Assembly (NCBI GenBank): GCA_949825045.1
Contig: OX463820.1
Location: forward strand, 5,220,501 to 5,284,500
DNA length: 64,000 nt
Direction: 5' to 3'
Origin: Argyresthia goedartella
Taxonomy: Eukaryota > Arthropoda > Insecta > Lepidoptera > Argyresthiidae
Shown here: positions 20,861 to 32,640 of the stretch, piece by piece
Layout: each line of letters begins with the position of its first letter
Position numbering within the stretch: the first letter of the stretch is position 1
Position numbers and translations under genes: made by a program
The notes under the pieces: generated by a model
Told to the model about the DNA's origin: nothing
What the model saw: the letters and a program-made list of their open reading frames with translations, nothing else
The model's database searches: none

Positions 20861-21056
20861 TATGTCACCGTAAGATAGCCAAAACCGTTAGTTGATAAAC
20901 TAACGCGTTAGTTGATCGACTATCGATAAATAGTAAACCAGACCGACAGGGCTTAAAATTTACGTTTCTCTTGTTCTTAAATGTCAACCTAACACGAAGA
21001 CTATTCGGCGGCTTCGCTGCGGTCGTCCCCTCTAGTCTTCACCTAAGCTACCGCAG
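20861..21056 (+). repeat. Dispersed repeat (TCAACCTAACACGAAG family), copy 1
   Basis: Shares TATGTCACCG, AAAACCGTTAGTTGATAAAC, ATAGTAAACCAGACCGACAG, AAAATTTACGTTTCT and TGTCAACCTAACACGAAGA with 22,729-22,885. It ends with GGCTTCGCTGCGG…CTTCACCTA, words seen again near 56,000-56,070. Non-coding. A similar stretch in inverse orientation lies at about 32,865-32,925. Confidence 0.75.
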
Positions 21057-21120
21057 TGTTTGCCCTGGTATTTCGTTTGCAATTCAACGTTTTTGATAAT
21101 CTTACGGAGACATATACATA

Positions 21121-21909
21121 CCTAGTCGGTCCATAAGTTCTGTCATAAATATTTTGCCGCATAGTAAATAATACCAAGTTTATTTTTATTTAATACTATA
21201 TATGGTTTGATAGCTCATTAAATACTGATAAATTAGAGCGATAATTGGATTTAAATGCTTAAAGCCATATTACACAAATGCTAGTTTCTTCAGAGATTTT
21301 GCACTTTTTTAACCAATCAAAAATACGGACGTGATTCACTTTATCTTTTTTCCATGACTCTTAAAACCTTTCAAACTCACGTGAGATTTTAGTCAGAACC
21401 CTCTCTGAACCCGTTACCTTCATTTTGAAGCATAAGATAACTAAGTCTGGGTAAAACTAATTTTCATATTCACATTTTACGTAGTGTACTTGTTGCCCAC
21501 AAGATCATTTTTATACGTTTTTCTGAAAACGTAAAAAGTACGTAAAGTTCTCTTTGGGAGCAGTTGGAACTGAAAGCTAACAGAAAATCAAATGCTAGTT
21601 GTTAAGCATGGTCTAAAATCGAGGTTTCAGAATAAATAAAAAAAAGCTTGTTGGTTATCTGGAACACTGTTTTTTTTATTAAATTTGTGGTAAATGGTAT
21701 TTTTGTCAGTTGCGGCGTGTTTTGGGTTCGCGATTATCTCAAGTTATAAGGTTTTTTGTCATATTGCGATAATCGTACAAAATGTATTGTATTGCAATTT
21801 GATTCGTATAAAATAAGATTTTTAATCATGTATAATACGAATAAGAAAAAGTTTATTGCTGAGTTTTATCTATCAAAAACCTTGTGACAGAACTTAAGGA
21901 CCGACTAGG
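21121..21909. mobile_element. Mariner-type MITE related to the maT elements
   Basis: 789 bp flanked by TA. Left end CCTAGTCGGTCCATAAGTTC, right end its near-exact inverse. The terminal sequence resembles the maT ends at 7,107 (CATAGTCAGGTCATAAGTTC), with the same CATAAGTTCTGTCA core. No transposase reading frame, so it would have to be moved by a related transposase. Confidence 0.87.
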
Positions 21910-21911
21910 TA

Positions 21912-22728
21912 TAATGCATAATGCTGAAGTGGAAGTGATGATGAAATACTGAGAGTCTCTCTTGGAGATTCTCAACAATTCATCAACGTATCGGTAGGTA
22001 AGGGTCTGATGATGGGAACTCTTTAATTAATGTAGGCACGTATATGTTTTAAATCAAATTGGGTTTAATTGAATTCGGTAATTTTTTTTAAATATTTTTT
22101 TTTTTAAACTTTTTGTTTAAATTATTGCATAGAGTAGATTATTTAATGAGTGACATGACAGTATTAATGGAAAGTAATTTAATGAATAAATAATAGTATC
22201 CAATAAAATAATAATGATATAATAATTTAATTTTGACAAGGCAAAAGACATAAAGTTACACAGATGTGGTAAGCAGATATATGTACAGGTACGTAGTTTT
22301 GTGTTGATTTGGAGAAAGCTGATCTAATTTAATGACATCGTAGTAAATAATTGAGCGGAATTACTTCCAGTGTCACTGACTCGATGTCAATTACACTAAA
22401 TCACAAAATTAAATATGCAGCTTATTTGATTAAAATGCAGATTGTAGAAAATGTACGTCGTGTATTCAATCTCTGCGACATGACATTCGTCTTTTGCTTT
22501 TCTTCTCAGGTATAAAATGGCGCAATTAAAATGATTATGAATAATTGAAAGACGTGCAGCGGCAATTACTGAAGACGTGTGAGCGGACGATATGTCCGCA
22601 TTCCCAGTGTGGGATGCGAGCTGTTGGTTTTACAAAATTAGTGCGCTTCTATGATGTCAGTGCATGTTGGTTCGAGAGAGCCGTTTCTGGGTTAGTCGTG
22701 GCTGTATGATCTTCTTGATGAAAATTGC
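21912..22728. other. No gene recognised
   Basis: AT-rich, with poly(T)/poly(A) runs near 22,080-22,110; no domain-like frame. Confidence 0.5.
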
Positions 22729-22885
22729 TTAGATATGTCACCGGTAGATAGTCAAAACCGTTAGTTGATAAACTAATGACTAGCGCGGTTGTTCATCATC
22801 TATCGACAGATAGTAAACCAGACCGACAGGGTTTAAAATTTACGTTTCTTTTATTCTTCATGTCAACCTAACACGAAGAACATCT
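22729..22885 (+). repeat. Dispersed repeat (TCAACCTAACACGAAG family), copy 2
   Basis: Direct repeat of 20,861-21,010 with roughly 15% differences by eye. No 5-bp duplications or LTR-type TG…CA ends were found around the pair, so it does not look like an LTR pair. Confidence 0.72.
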
Positions 22886-23740
22886 ATAACTATAGACGTT
22901 GCTTGCTTTCAAGCTTTCCTTAGATGAGATGAAGTTAACAAGTGAAATCTGCTGGGATCTTCGTTTTAAGTCGGTGCGATGCCTTCAAAACACAATATAC
23001 TCTCTGATCCTGCCATTTTATACCACACTTATCACATGCCTACAGCGCCAATGTGTCGTTTGATAATGAATTACATTATTATTCACTCGTGCAAATAGGA
23101 AGAGGTAATGATATCGAAAATAATCATGCATTGTTTTACAACATAGAAACATGTTCTCGCAAGCGCGGCTAAGTAGACCAAGGCCCTGCGATGTTTCATT
23201 TGTATTGTGCATTAGATTATGACGGTTAACTAACATCTGAGCATGTAACTTTATTATGGGCATTTAACATGTGAAGTTTAGATTGTTTGTTGTGCAAATC
23301 GTAAGTACAACTATTTCAAATCAAGAGGTTTTCTTTTACCAATCAAAGAACCTTGAGAGACTTCTTTCCTTGGTGGTGGACGCTCACCAATTCTAAGAAG
23401 ATGAAAGAAACTCATGAAAGCTTAGTGAATTACAAGAAAAACAATACAATACTTAGAAGAACGATACAACATTTGACATGTAATGAATTTTGATGAAGTA
23501 GTTCGCTGATGTTAAACATTGTTTTATTTTTATTGTTCCTATTGTATTTTTAATTTAATGTAAGTTAAACCTTTCCCTACTCTGGCCAAAAAAAAAGTAA
23601 GGATTTATCATTAATAAATTATGTCTCTAAGTCATATGTGTTACAACCATGCCGACGATGGTTATTGTGAAATGGCCATCTTTGAAGAGTTATTCCACAT
23701 AGAGGGAATCTTTCCAACTCCAGAAAAGGTATATGTTGTG
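22886..23740. other. No gene recognised
   Basis: No recognisable coding sequence, RNA or repeat. Confidence 0.5.
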
Positions 23741-23744
23741 AAAT

Positions 23745-24425
23745 TCAAATTCAAAATTCAAAAAGAGTTTATTTCCATAAGAAACACATAGGTAACATTT
23801 GGAGAATGTCAAATCTTAAACTAACACATATATAAGGTACAGGGAAATATAGAACTCAATTTGAATTCCATCACCTCAATTTTTTAGATGCTGGAGGCAA
23901 AGAGGCGACTAGAAACCTCCAGCTTTATAGGTTATTTTTTACAGAATTGGAGCAAATACCTTCCCAAGCTTTCTTGTCTTCTACATAATCTGATATTTTG
24001 TAGTAACCTTTTTTACATAAGTGATTTTTAACAACATTTTTAAATTTATTTACAGACAATTCTTGTAACTCAGTCGGTATTTTGTTGTAAAAGCGAATAC
24101 ATTGCCCTTTAAAAGATACATTAACCTTATGGAGCCTAGTAGTAGGTATAGCTAGTTTATTCCTATTTCTAGTGTTGACATTGTGCCCGTCGCTATTCTT
24201 AGGAAATTTATCAATATTTTTGTGGACGTACATTAGGTTTTCATAAATATGACACGGCACTGTCATAATGTTAATTTCCTTAAATTTACAACGCAGTGAC
24301 TCTCTGGGACCCACATTGTAGCACAGCCCTCTTTTGCAGCACAAATATTATGTTAATGTCTGCAGCGTTCCCCCACAGCAGTATGCCGTAAGACATAATG
24401 CTATGGAAGTAGCTGAAGTGAATAC
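23745..24425 (-). pseudogene. LINE RT C-terminal fragment with 3' tail
   Basis: A 5'-truncated minus-strand LINE. Its 3' end at ~23,745 is an AATTCAAATTC-type simple repeat next to AATAAACTC. The encoded part reads SYGILLWGN, then (after a shift) ESLRCKFKEINIMTVP, YENLMYV, NKLAIPTTRL, FKGQCIRFYNKIPTELQ. This is the post-RT region of Daphne/Jockey-like LINEs. Related fragments: 24,860-27,375, 62,373-62,999 and 63,458-64,000. Confidence 0.82.
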
Positions 24426-24859
24426 ATACATGCCTTTCCTTCAATCCTAGTGTTTATTTTTCACCTAATACGCGTTATCTCTTGGGGTCTAATAGGAATA
24501 TTAATATGGTTTTTGCGTTAAAAATAGGAATTCAAAATATCTTTAAACTTAGTGTTGGAAATTATAGATGTAAAATTTAGTAGTTATTGAAAAATATAAA
24601 AAAACACACCAGTTTCGCACTATTCTGACATAACAGCCATGGTGCAGTGTGAGCTGTTATGAGCTTTATTTTAACATGGTTGTGCCTTAATTTTCAACCA
24701 TCAACCACAAATCGAGTTGCATATTTCACCGATACACCAGCCTTAACATTTGGCAGCTCTACCCGAATGGGAAAACTAGTTCATGAGCGAATCTAATTCA
24801 CAAAAACCATTTCCTCTCAGAATGTAGAGGCATTATAAAAAAAAACATTGTTTAAGAAA
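24426..24859. other. No gene recognised
   Basis: Nothing beyond ordinary AT-rich sequence. Confidence 0.5.
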
Positions 24860-27375
24860 AGGATCATTGTCCAGCCATCCAACCGCGAATTTGTCCTCTA
24901 CCTACAAAATGGCGTGACAATTACCATGTCACGACACGATTGTTCGACACAGCCTCAAATCAAAGTTCAAGAGCCCCATTTCTGCAGGGAAATGCAGTTA
25001 ATGGGATGTCTAGAACCAAATAGAGTTGATAATGAATCTTTAATCTATGCAATCTTTAACATTCAAACATTTACACTAAATCAGATTGCAATAAAGCCTA
25101 TGAAATTTTTCTTGACGATTTCCTCACGATTTATAATATCTGCTTCCCACTTGTAGACGTGAGAATAAAATCGTCAAAATCGCCAAAATGGGTATCCAAA
25201 GGCATAAAAAAATGCAGCAAAAATCAAAGAGAACTTCTATGGAATTATAGGAAAACCCCTACAGATGAAAATCGAAATAAATTGAAAACATATACAAGGA
25301 CATTCAGAAAGATTATTAAGCTAACACAAAAAGCTCAGAATAACCATTTTATAAACAACTCTGTAAATCTAAAGCAAGCTGGAAAATTATTAATGACGCT
25401 AAAAGTAATTTTCCAAAAGAGTCTATTTATGGAATTAATACGGAAACAACAACATTGACTGATCCTCAAGAAATCGCAAATGCATTTAATAACTTTTTTA
25501 TAGAGCAGACTAGTAACTGTGACAACAACGTCAACCAGAGAGCCCCCTCTAATGAAAATAATCTTTTAAGCTCCATGTTTATGCCGCCAACTGTACCTGC
25601 TGACATAGTTAAAATCATACGGTCCCTAAAAAATAAAAATAGTGTAGGTTATGACGAAATACACACAAAATCTATTAAGAAAACCGCAGAAATCATAGCA
25701 CCACATTTATGCTATCTCATAAACCTCTGTATTAGTAGTGGCCAGTACTTGGACAAACTTAAACCTGTTGTAGTGAAACCACTGTTCAAGAAAGATGATA
25801 GATGTTCCATGAAGTACTATAGACCAATAGCATTAGTGCCTATTTTCTCAAAAATATTTGAAAGAGTTATTTACAATGGATTAGAGTCCCACTTGAACAA
25901 AAATAATATATTGATTGATGAACAAAAGGGATTCAGAAAAAATAAATCAATTGACATGGCTATATATAATTTTCTTAATACAATTCTACCAAACATTGAC
26001 ACCAGAACACCGATCTGTGCTTTATACATGGACCTAACGAAAGCTTTTGACTACGTTAACCATACACTATTGCTGAGTAAATTAAACATGTATGGCGTAA
26101 GAGGAAACGTGTTAAATCTCTTGAAATCCTACCTAAGTAATAGACCACAATGCACGGAAATAAGTAGAATATGTCCTAAAACAAAGACAGAGATAAAATA
26201 TGTATCGCCCTACAGAGAAATATCGTGTGGTGTACCGCAGGGCAGTGTCCTAGGACCGCTATTTTTTATTATTTATATAAATGATCTACCAAAGAATATT
26301 CCTAATCCAATGATTTTATTTGCTGATGACAGTACAGTATCCATTAAATGTAATAACAAAGATAATTATGAAATAGAATCAAATGACACTTTAAAAAAAA
26401 TAATGACTTGGCTTGATAGCAATAAATTAATGGCTAATCTAGACAAAACTAAAATTATGCACTTCTTCCAACGCACCAACCCGACATCCAAATTCAATGT
26501 TCAATATGAGGGTAAGATCATCGAGGAAGTCACTGAAACAAAGTTTCTCGGCGTGCGAATTGATCACCAACTAACATGGAAAGCACAGACAACCGAGCTC
26601 AGTAAAAAAATACATAAAGCCGCATATCTCTTGTAGCGTCTTTATTGCGATATGGCGTAATTTTTTGGGGTAACTCTACAGATAAAGATTCTGTATTCAA
26701 AGCTCAAAAACGCTGCGTAAGGGCGATGTGTGGGTTAAAAACTCAAGAAAGCTGTGAACCAGTTTTTAAAAACCTTAAAATACTTACCCTTCCGTCCATC
26801 TACATTTACGAAGTTGCCATTTTTGTGAAATCTAACCCAGATCTCTTTGTTAAAGTCTCATGCGGAAAACAAAAATCAGTGCGTGTGCAAAATGAGCACA
26901 AGCTGCGACTAAGGCATGCAAAAACCGCATTAATTCATAAAAACATATTATGTATGGCGCCAAAAATTTTCAATAAATTACCTAATGAGATAAAATGTAT
27001 GAATTTGTTACAATTTAAGCATAAGTTATTTAATCTATTAGTCGTTAAATGTTATTATGACATTGAGGCATTTGTTAATGACAATAGTATATGAACATTT
27101 TTATTAATTAATTGCATGTAGATTAATTTACAATATGACATTTCTAAATTATTATTTTCTGACTTGCTGACTATTATCAATCTGAAATTAACTAGGTATT
27201 AAATGGTATGATGACATGTCTCTTTATGCTTAATTTAATTCAATTACTATTAATATTTGTATGCCCCTAGGTAGAACACTGCAAGCTCCAAAATCTTACC
27301 CGACATCTGTAAATGTATATTACCTGTGTTCACAAATAAATGATCTTTATCTTTATCTTTATCTTTATCTTTAAT
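24860..27375 (+). mobile_element. LINE (Daphne/Jockey-like), 5'-truncated, with simple-repeat tail
   Basis: Plus-strand LINE relic of about 2.5 kb. The coding part starts in the linker between endonuclease and RT and runs through RT and C-terminal region. The 3' end is a run of ATCTTT-type repeats at about 27,342-27,374, just after a short 3' untranslated region. The exact 5' end is uncertain; the first protein-like codons are near 25,040. Confidence 0.85.
25042..27094 (+). pseudogene. LINE reverse transcriptase, frameshifted
   Basis: The linker region (SDCNKAYEIF…KSPKWVSKGIKKCSK) continues into an open frame from 25,455 to 26,636 with the RT blocks in order: SVGYDEI, KPLFKKDD, YRPIALVPIFSK, GFRKNKS, YMDLTKAFDYVNH, CGVPQGSVLGPLFF, FADDSTV and KFLGVRID. 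A frameshift near 25,385 separates the linker. Near 26,634 the frame stops at AAYLL*, and the C-terminal region resumes at 26,645 with RYGVIFWGNS after an apparent loss of ~20 codons. The catalytic FADD box is intact, but three lesions rule out a working enzyme. Confidence 0.88.
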
Positions 27376-28724
27376 GATGATGACCTTGTAGGGCTTCTTG
27401 GGTCGCAAGATCGCAACACACATTGGCCATTCCAATAGATCCATCTGAACGCGAGCGGAGCCTGCTAATGAAATGAGTGGAAGCCATGGAAGATATCAAA
27501 GACTGGTGGAAGGTGGTCTGGAAATACTGAACCGCGATCCTTAGTGTGAAGATCGAATATGAACATTGTTGGAAACTGCAGTTATAGTTTTAGGACTGTA
27601 ATTCAAGGTGCAACAAACCTTATTCCAAATACCTATTTCGTTCAGCGGAATACAACCTAGGTACAGGTGTAAGTTAATTATTCATTGTTGCTACAATTTC
27701 ATAGCAATATACCTACTTCTATGTCCATATAGGCGTTATTTGTGTACCCAGTCTGGGTGAGTTATTTATGCGAATTGCTTTCTTGACGTCATAGAACCAA
27801 TAGGGCTTTGGCCTTTCTTGGTAGATCGAATTAAGTAGGTGGTTAGAAAAGGCATTAGACCATAAGTTCAATCACGGTTTTAGTGAAACCTCATATGCTT
27901 GAATGGTGTCTAGTGTCCACTGTCGATGCATTACAATTGAGTGACAGGCGATGCAAGTAATGAGATCTAATGTTGTAGCTTCAGGTATTTCGAAAAGTCG
28001 CTCTGGAAAACTTGAACTCTGTATGTCATTGTCAAATATTATCATCAATAATAATCAAAATATCCAGACATGGCATAATGATTGCGAATATAATCCAAGT
28101 ATTGCTTTAAGGTGAAAGATAGCAGTCTCCTTTAATAAATTCAGGAGAAGGAACATATTATTGAATCCAAAATAGTTTCGCTATCTATCCGCTAGAAAAT
28201 TAATATCGTATGTTATTCTGAAGAATGCCGCCATTGCATAATTTCCTCAGTGCTATTGTTGCACACTAATTTTATCTCGATGGCCTGAGATAACTGCTAA
28301 CATTTTTGCTAAACGTGGTATCGGTATTGTTTCTGAGCAACACATAGGATGTCCTTGAGCTGAATCGTTTCATATACGAGAAAGAAGTCTTGAGCTTGTT
28401 TTATGTCGAATACATTTATTTAGTAATAATATTGTTTAATAGCAGTCACACATATCGTGGAAAATAAGAAAGATAAATGTGCAAATAACAAAAGATATTA
28501 ATGCTTCTCAGCTATCTTGTGTACACGGTGCATGACAGCAAATAACTTAACATGCTTTGCGCGTGTTTTTGTTTAGATGATGAAGAATTTACGTGCAGCC
28601 GACTTTTATAGCGTGAAGGAAGACTCTTACTTAGACTGGGAATTGTAAAATGCCATATTTAAAGCGTAATTCCTCTTAAAGGAGACACTTCCCAAATCCC
28701 GAAAATATATATGTTACAAGCAGA
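27376..28724. other. No gene recognised
   Basis: No supported gene or repeat. Only short chance frames. Confidence 0.5.
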
Positions 28725-28855
28725 TGGCTGCGGCTTCGCTCTCGCTAACTCGTGAGGTGCGCCGCTCTCGCCCGTCTTCATCTGGCGGGGTGCGGAACTG
28801 GCGGGGTAGCGGGCGGCGCGGAATAGCGTCGGGCCGCCCGGCGACGGTAAAAATA
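28725..28855. other. GC-rich island
   Basis: About 130 bp of strongly GC-rich DNA (CTCTCGCCCGTCTTC, TGGCGGGGTGCGGAACTGG, GGGCCGCCCGGCGACGG) in very AT-rich surroundings. Frames are open on both strands, without a recognisable domain. It could be a transposon piece or a relic of a GC-rich exon/promoter; undecided. Confidence 0.55.
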
Positions 28856-29114
28856 AGGTGTTTTTTCGAATTTACTGAAAAAAAATTGTATAACAATTAT
28901 GAGAAAAATCAGAAATTTTATATTAAAATTATTGTATCTCCAGGCAAATAAATCCAATCGTGTAACGACATAGTATTTAAACTAGATTATCTCATTGTGA
29001 ATAATATATATATTTTTTGAGATCTATGAATTCAGTGTTTTTTTTTTGCTAAAGCGCTCTTTAGTGATTTTGGTGATCTTGGGCCTTAAAATTGCCAGTC
29101 CATATAATCATTAA

Positions 29115-29215
29115 GCTCCCCTCCTCCCCCTCCCTATCCCTCCTACTTCCTGCCCCTCCCTCTCCTGCAAGGGAGAGACTCCACCCCACCCCCCCCCGCT
29201 ATGGGCCATGTCGCT
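29115..29215. repeat. Polypyrimidine-rich tract
   Basis: A near-uninterrupted C/T run from about 29,115 to 29,166 (CTCCCCTCCTCCCCCTCCCT…), then GGGAGAGACTCCACC and a C9-type run near 29,187-29,196. Composition alone is the evidence. Confidence 0.8.
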
Positions 29216-29820
29216 AAACCCCTCATTACCTCATTAGCCATTTAGACGTCTCCTCTATACCTAGCTGAGATGCAACTTAAGTTTTTAAGTTTCATGCAAC
29301 TCTAACCGATTTCCAACTTGTGAGGGGCAGAATTTTGATAATATTTTACTGAGCTGATCGCCTGCTTTGTTCAACTTCCTATTCTATATTATATTTCTAA
29401 CTTCCTCCGAACTTTTTAAAACGTCTCCTAAACGCCTGCACACGAATATCTACAAACTATTATTTAAATAACAACACCGAAAGCATCATGCGAGAAAGTT
29501 AGTACAGGGTGGCCTGCACAATTTATTTTCGAAACAGTGCTAGCTCATATAAAAAATAAATTGATAGTAGGGATAATTAATATGAAGCCAAAATTCAAGT
29601 GGGCAACCCGAATTCCAAAACCAATGTTACTATCCAAGGAAACGAAAGAAAAAAAACACGGAACGTTATTCAAAGCCGTTTCGATTCCGTAGTTTTGCAA
29701 CGGTTTTGTGATGATAACTGCAAAATTACTCCATAACTTCTCACAGACACGTATATGTATGTATTACTTGTAATTGCGTAAAACGCATTCAGTTGGTAAT
29801 TATTGTTTAAAAATAAAATA

Positions 29821-30202
29821 AAAACGGTAAAGTGCGAGTCTAACTCGCTCACGGAGGGTTCCGTACCGCCGTACAATGGTAGGCATGGTGTGGAGTGGAT
29901 AGTTTGAATTTTTTATCATAGCAAAATGTTGTTATTGGTGCGGCTACTTTCACACTCCATGTACGTAAGCATTCATAAGTTTGTATGGGGTATTGAAAGA
30001 ATGGTTGTATCGGAGCCCCCTTAAATATTTATTTTATTCTGTTTTTTTAGTATTTGCTGTTAGAGCGGCAATAGAAATACATCATCTGTGAAAATTTCAT
30101 CTGTACCGGTTCATGAGATACAGCCTGCTGACAGACGGACGGATAGCGGAGGCTTAGTAATAGGGTCCCGTTTGGCACCCTTCGGGTACGGAACCCTAAA
30201 AA
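29821..30202 (+). repeat. GGTTCCGTACC-family repeat, full-length copy
   Basis: Begins GGTAAAGTGCGAGTCTAACT…GGGTTCCGTACC and ends GGTACGGAACCCTAAAAA. Order of internal words matches the inverse of 8,963-9,349 and the direct copy at 44,522-44,939. The first ~50 bases have a weak A-box/B-box-like pair (AAGTGCGAGTC, GGTTCCGTACC), so a tRNA-derived origin is possible but unproven. Confidence 0.8.
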
Positions 30203-31083
30203 TGCAGATTATCTCTAGGTTGAGACGCTCTTAAATTAATGAGTAAAGGAATCGGGGCCTATACCACAGGCGACATTTGCACGTCAAATAATCAAATCTA
30301 CTTATTTAAGTTAAGAAGGCCGAAGTAGTGATTAAATAATGCCTACCTAGACTCCCACAGAATCAATCAATTGCAATCTGAAACATAATTCGTGCAGCTT
30401 TTCATAAAACTAGAGCTCTTGTTAGATGAGGCAGTGGCATTCGCAAGCGTATCATGGAGATCAGCTGAAGAGATCACACGTCTTGATCTAAGCTTGGTGG
30501 TACTCCATGATAACTAGCGAATAAAAGTAATTGTAAAGGCAACCTATAGAGGTTATGTGGGTAAGGTTGTGTATGTAATGTTAACCTAAGAAATAATCTT
30601 GCGAGCTTGTAGAAAAAATCTCTTTTTTATATCCCTCGCAGTCGTACTTCTTATGCGGGTAATAGTTTCATTAAGAGGGCATGCAGTTTGTATAATGATA
30701 AGTTTGTACATTTAGATATTTTTAGCAGTAAGTTAAGTAAACTCAAAAAACTAACCATTACTTAATAATAATAATAATAAATTTAGGCTATGTCATATAT
30801 ATATGCTTTATTTTTGTTTTTCATTTGTGTTCTTGGGCGTACACATACATATTTAGATCTAGACATACATGTACGTATGTTAGTTGTATGTAGTATTTTA
30901 ATTTTATATCCCCTTATTTTAGACTTTAAACATCAAAAATAAAATTAAAATAAAAAATCGCCTTTAAGTACCTTTTAAGTTGTCATGCACAAAAGCAATT
31001 CTTTCATATATAGATATATATTTTTTAAATGTTTTGGTTTGTAATATTATTGTTAGGAAACTGTAAGTCTACTATTTATAACA
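30203..31083. other. No gene recognised
   Basis: Contains a short AAT trinucleotide run near 30,766-30,782 and a 20-base match (TGTTAACCTAAGAAATAATC, ~30,579) to the LINE relic at 62,528. No coding call. Confidence 0.5.
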
Positions 31084-31230
31084 TTTTTAGGGTTCCGTAC
31101 CCGAAGGGTTCCAAACGGGACCCTATTACTAAGACTCCGCTGTCCGTCCGTCTGTCCGTCTGTCACCAGGCTGTATCTCAAGAACCTAGCTAGCTAGAGA
31201 GTTGAAATTTTCACAGATTATGTATTTCAT
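31084..31230 (-). repeat. GGTTCCGTACC-family repeat, interrupted by a LINE
   Basis: First ~145 bp of the family (TTTTTAGGGTTCCGTACCCG to TTTTCACAGATTATGTATTTC), cut off where a LINE 3' end begins. The remaining half was not found downstream. Confidence 0.75.
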
Positions 31231-31565
31231 AATTCATAATTTCTTTATTGCACACAACTAATATATGGACAACAAGACTTACATAAAAATAGTGTACAAA
31301 GGCGAGCTTATCTCTAATAAGAGATCTCTTCCAGCAAACCAAATTAGGATGGGAATGGTCGATTGCTGAGCAGGGGTGACAATGTGTACAACAATATAAT
31401 TTAGTACATATCTAAATAACTAAAATATGGTTAGATATATGTTATATCTAAATAACTAATATAAAACAATATTAACTAAATATACGAGGGCTTACATAAA
31501 TATCATATAATATACTCGTACATGCTAAACATAAATACTATATAAATATATATAACTTTTAAATA
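31229..31565 (-). mobile_element. LINE 3' end fragment
   Basis: Minus-strand LINE 3' terminus: an ATAATTCATAAT-type tail, then TTTCTTTATTGCACAC (inverse of a GCAATAAAGAAA end) and a family stem-loop at 31,304-31,340. Remainder AT-rich untranslated sequence with no RT. The 5' limit is approximate. Confidence 0.72.
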
Positions 31566-31569
31566 AATA

Positions 31570-32035
31570 TAATAATAATAATTCTTTATTGCACAGAAAA
31601 CACAATGGAAAAAATACAACGAACAATATGCAAAGGTGAGCTTATTTCTAAAAAGAAATTTCTTACAGCTAACCTGTGAGGAAAGGAAAAAATATTTATA
31701 GAGAGGTAGTCCTAGTGTACAATTAAGATTTAAAAGAAAGAAATAAAGTCAATATACTATCAGATTAATCACAATACATCCTACACATACTATAAAATAA
31801 ATTAATAGAATACAATAAATACATAGATACACATACATACTATAAGATACCCACTATGCGGAAGAGAGGAGATGCTGTTTCAACTTTTTCTTAAAAGTGA
31901 ACAAGGATGTGCAATCCCTAATAGCGCAAGGAAGTGCATTCCACAAACGTATTGCCCTTATACTAATAAATACATACATACTACCTATATTTCTAAAGAG
32001 AAAGGTAATGCTTCTTCACGCGACTTTTAAATATA
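31570..32035 (-). pseudogene. LINE RT C-terminal end plus 3' UTR
   Basis: The tail is an AAT repeat at ~31,570-31,585 beside TCTTTATTGCACAG. The stem-loop lies at 31,637-31,670 and carries paired substitutions relative to its relatives. The last coding part (stop near 31,857) reads RAIRLWNALPCAIRDCTSLF…KKKLKQHLLSSA, the same C-terminal signature as the LINE at 3,422-4,834. Everything upstream of it is lost. Confidence 0.8.
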
Positions 32036-32055
32036 AAAATTATGTACAGTTACAT

Positions 32056-32375
32056 ACACTATGTTATCTACACACATATCATAAGCTCTCTTTGATGTGT
32101 TCAGGAACCGCAAGTTTGACCGGCATTGTGGCACTGCAGTTGTTTAGCTTGTTCTGTAGTACCAACTTCACAGTCAAACTAGGGGCGGCACGCAGTCGGG
32201 CGTCGGCGTTCGAAATTTGAATGCCATAATATGTAGAAAAACTACACATTATGGTCATAATGTGTAATTTTTCAGATAAGAAATGAGTTTTTACCAAGTA
32301 GTTTAAACATTATGCTGATCGTAACGTGCGGTTTTTGTACGCAGTAAAGAGGGTTTATGATACGTTTGTAGATAA
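32056..32375 (+). mobile_element. Unclassified MITE, copy B
   Basis: Inverse counterpart of 9,428-9,740. Begins TATCTACACACATATCATAA and ends with the imperfect inverse (TTTATGATACGTTTGTAGATA). The middle has a palindromic ACATTATGGTCATAATGT stretch. It abuts the end of the LINE fragment before it. No coding capacity. Confidence 0.75.
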
Positions 32376-32394
32376 AATATATTGTGTTCAGAAA

Positions 32395-32520
32395 CTTTTA
32401 AAAAGATATCTAAAAATCAATCTGCCTCTTCCTCTCCCACAGAGAGCCAATGTATAGAAGAGGCAAAAAATCATTTTCTAACCATATGTTTATGTTTACA
32501 GAAGATAAAGTATTTTGAAT
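32395..32520 (+). repeat. LINE 3' UTR fragment (AGATCTAAAAATCAATCTG family)
   Basis: Diverged relative of 62,855-62,999: TTAAAAAGATATCTAAAAATC, then CTCTCCCACAG, GAAGAGGCAAAAAAT and a terminal ACAGAAGATAAAGT. The hairpin is decayed here. Confidence 0.65.
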
Positions 32521-32640
32521 TTGTACATATGTACCTAAGTCGTCATAATAAAGACAGGCCATAAGAATGTGATAACGGTTTTGCAGAGAACATTATGAAC
32601 CATTATGTAACAAGTTGTGCTATTGTGCTAAATTATTTGT

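Noticed and set aside
20861..22885. LTR pair of a small retrotransposon (direct repeats ~1.87 kb apart)
   Set aside because: No TG…CA ends, target duplication, primer site or coding sequence. The repeat also occurs elsewhere, and a MITE accounts for part of the interval.
31897..32220. 107-codon plus-strand gene
   Set aside because: It crosses a minus-strand LINE fragment and a MITE. Its similarity to the frame at 9,583-9,765 comes from the shared MITE.
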